Source: Monarcha castaneiventris obscurior (Eukaryota; Chordata; Aves; Passeriformes; Monarchidae). From it: a stretch of 64,000 nt of DNA. The position numbers and the translations under genes were made by a program. The stretch covers positions 682,001 through 746,000 of the forward strand of contig JAMPIT010000511.1 in the NCBI GenBank assembly GCA_026261815.1. The letters run 5' to 3'. A model generated the notes under the pieces. It was not told where the DNA came from and made no database searches. It saw only the letters and a program-made list of their open reading frames with translations. Within the stretch, counting starts at the first letter, position 1; each line of letters begins with the position of its first letter. This document shows positions 62,843 through 64,000 of this stretch, in pieces.

Positions 62843-63015
62843 TAGAATAATGGAATGGTGTGGGTTGGGATGGACCATAAAGCCCATCCAGTGTCACCCC
62901 TGCCATGGGCAGGGACACCTCCCACTTTCCCAGGCTGCTCCAAGCCCCATCCAGCCTGGCCTTGGACACTTCCAGGGATCCAGGGGCAGCCACAGCTTCT
63001 CTGGGCAGCCTGTTC
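62843..63015 (-). repeat. CR1 LINE 3' end
   Basis: Antisense order on +: 'tagaataatggaatggtgtg', 'gggttgggatggaccataaa', 'cctgccatgggcagggacac', 'ccaggggcagccacagcttc', 'tctgggcagcctgtt'. Confidence 0.92.
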
Positions 63016-63522
63016 TATTTTACATGTGTTTATCCTTGTTCTGTCAGCTCGTGGGATTCTAATAACTGGTTTAATACAAACATTTCTCTGCTGAGATCAG
63101 TCATTGCACACCTGAGGTCAGAGGCCTCACGATTCCATGATCAGCACCTGCCTTACCTGAGCCATTCCTCCCTGCAGCTCAGTGTCAGATGTCACCTGGA
63201 GCAGGTGACACTTCTGGAGTACCATCAGCTGTAAGAAGCACCTGAGTTACCATATTCATTTTCTTACCAGCACAATAATCTTGCTGTTAATATTAACAAC
63301 TCAGACAAGGAGTAGTAAAACCCTATTTCTCCCACATTCCCTGTGTCTGCCTGACACAAAAAAAGTCTTTATTCAGGAAGCCAGATAGATCCTGATGGCT
63401 GTGTGCTTCTTCCCAGCTTCTGATACAGAATGCTAATGCAAAAAAGCAAAGAAATAAAATTAAAACTAAACGTTTCTCTGCCCACGTGACAAGCAGAATG
63501 GGGCTGGATCCTGGATGCACTG
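63016..63522. other. SCMH1 intron, nothing recognised
   Basis: Short AT-rich interval between two CR1 copies. No exon recognised. Confidence 0.45.
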
Positions 63523-63690
63523 TGTTATTTGGGTTGGAAGGGACCTTAAAAGTCATCTCATTCCAACCCTCTGCCATGGGCAGGGACACCTTCCGCTAGA
63601 CCAGGTTGTTCCAAGCCCTGTCCAGTCTGGACTTGGACACTTCCAGGGATCCAGGGGCAGCCACAGCTTCATTGTGCCAGGGGAATGAGT
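63523..63690 (-). repeat. CR1 LINE 3' end
   Basis: Antisense order on +: 'atttgggttggaagggacct', 'aaaagtcatctcattccaac', 'ctctgccatgggcagggaca', 'ggatccaggggcagccacag'. The terminal octamers are missing. Confidence 0.92.
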
Positions 63691-64000
63691 CCTTGCTCAC
63701 AGTAGCTGCTCATAAAATCCTCATTAAAGAAATCTTTAAAACCTCTGTATATGCCCACAGTTGTGCCATCCTGGTATCAATCTTTTATTGCACTCTCTTT
63801 CCCTGGCTAAGACTTTTTTTCCTTAACTACAAAGCCCCTGACTTCAAAAGTGTTTGCTTGGGTTTTTTCCTAATTCCTTGCCCTATGTTGAATACACATT
63901 GAGGTTTCCAGATGTGAGAAACAAGCCATCCTAAAGATCACTCTGCAGTTTTCAAAATGCAGCAGGATTTTGGTTTGTTTCTTTTTAGCAGAAATTTAAT
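63691..64000. other. End of window, intron of SCMH1
   Basis: AT-rich, no exon seen. The remaining SCMH1 exons should lie to the right of the window. Confidence 0.45.

Overview
The window is vertebrate nuclear DNA, almost certainly from a bird. The evidence is about 24 copies of chicken-repeat-1 (CR1) LINE 3' ends in both orientations, one LTR of a family I know from avian endogenous retroviruses, short introns, and one recognisable gene with vertebrate exon structure. There are no bacterial, phage, plasmid or CRISPR features. The many open frames are mostly chance ORFs or translated CR1 copies.

The one gene I can name is SCMH1 (Scm polycomb group protein homolog 1), on the + strand. About 1-13 kb reads as intergenic DNA. 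A GC-rich block at about 12.83-14.33 kb looks like its promoter. It starts with a degenerate 70-74 bp minisatellite (five units), continues with a perfect 19-copy GAGCC array, and leads into a CpG island with a polypyrimidine tract, a YY1-type motif and a probable non-coding first exon ending at 13682. A 62-nt exon-like segment at 29116-29177 may be a second untranslated exon. The coding part seen here is six phase-compatible exons (33047-33071, 35732-35800, 41222-41292, 42492-42726, 45383-45471, 46036-46279). They encode 244 residues: a short basic N-terminal leader and both MBT repeats. MBT2 keeps a methyl-lysine aromatic cage and MBT1 does not. The exon after MBT2 was not found in the last 17.7 kb, so the C-terminal half of the gene (including the SAM domain known from the family) should lie beyond 64 kb.

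Introns hold CR1 copies, a solo LTR on the minus strand (50257-50792), short tandem repeats, a very G-rich tract (36353-36384), and a CpG-rich patch with a perfect CTCF core motif (43726-43739). Three minus-strand segments with polyadenylation-signal-like ends are possible retrocopies or antisense terminal exons (25.4-25.75, 55.8-56.8 and 58.7-59.4 kb). I could not identify any of the three.

I see no evidence for a new biological system. The observations most worth checking are the N-terminal leader exons of SCMH1, the repeat-loaded promoter with upstream ORFs and a YY1 motif, the intronic CTCF-motif patch, and the three antisense segments.
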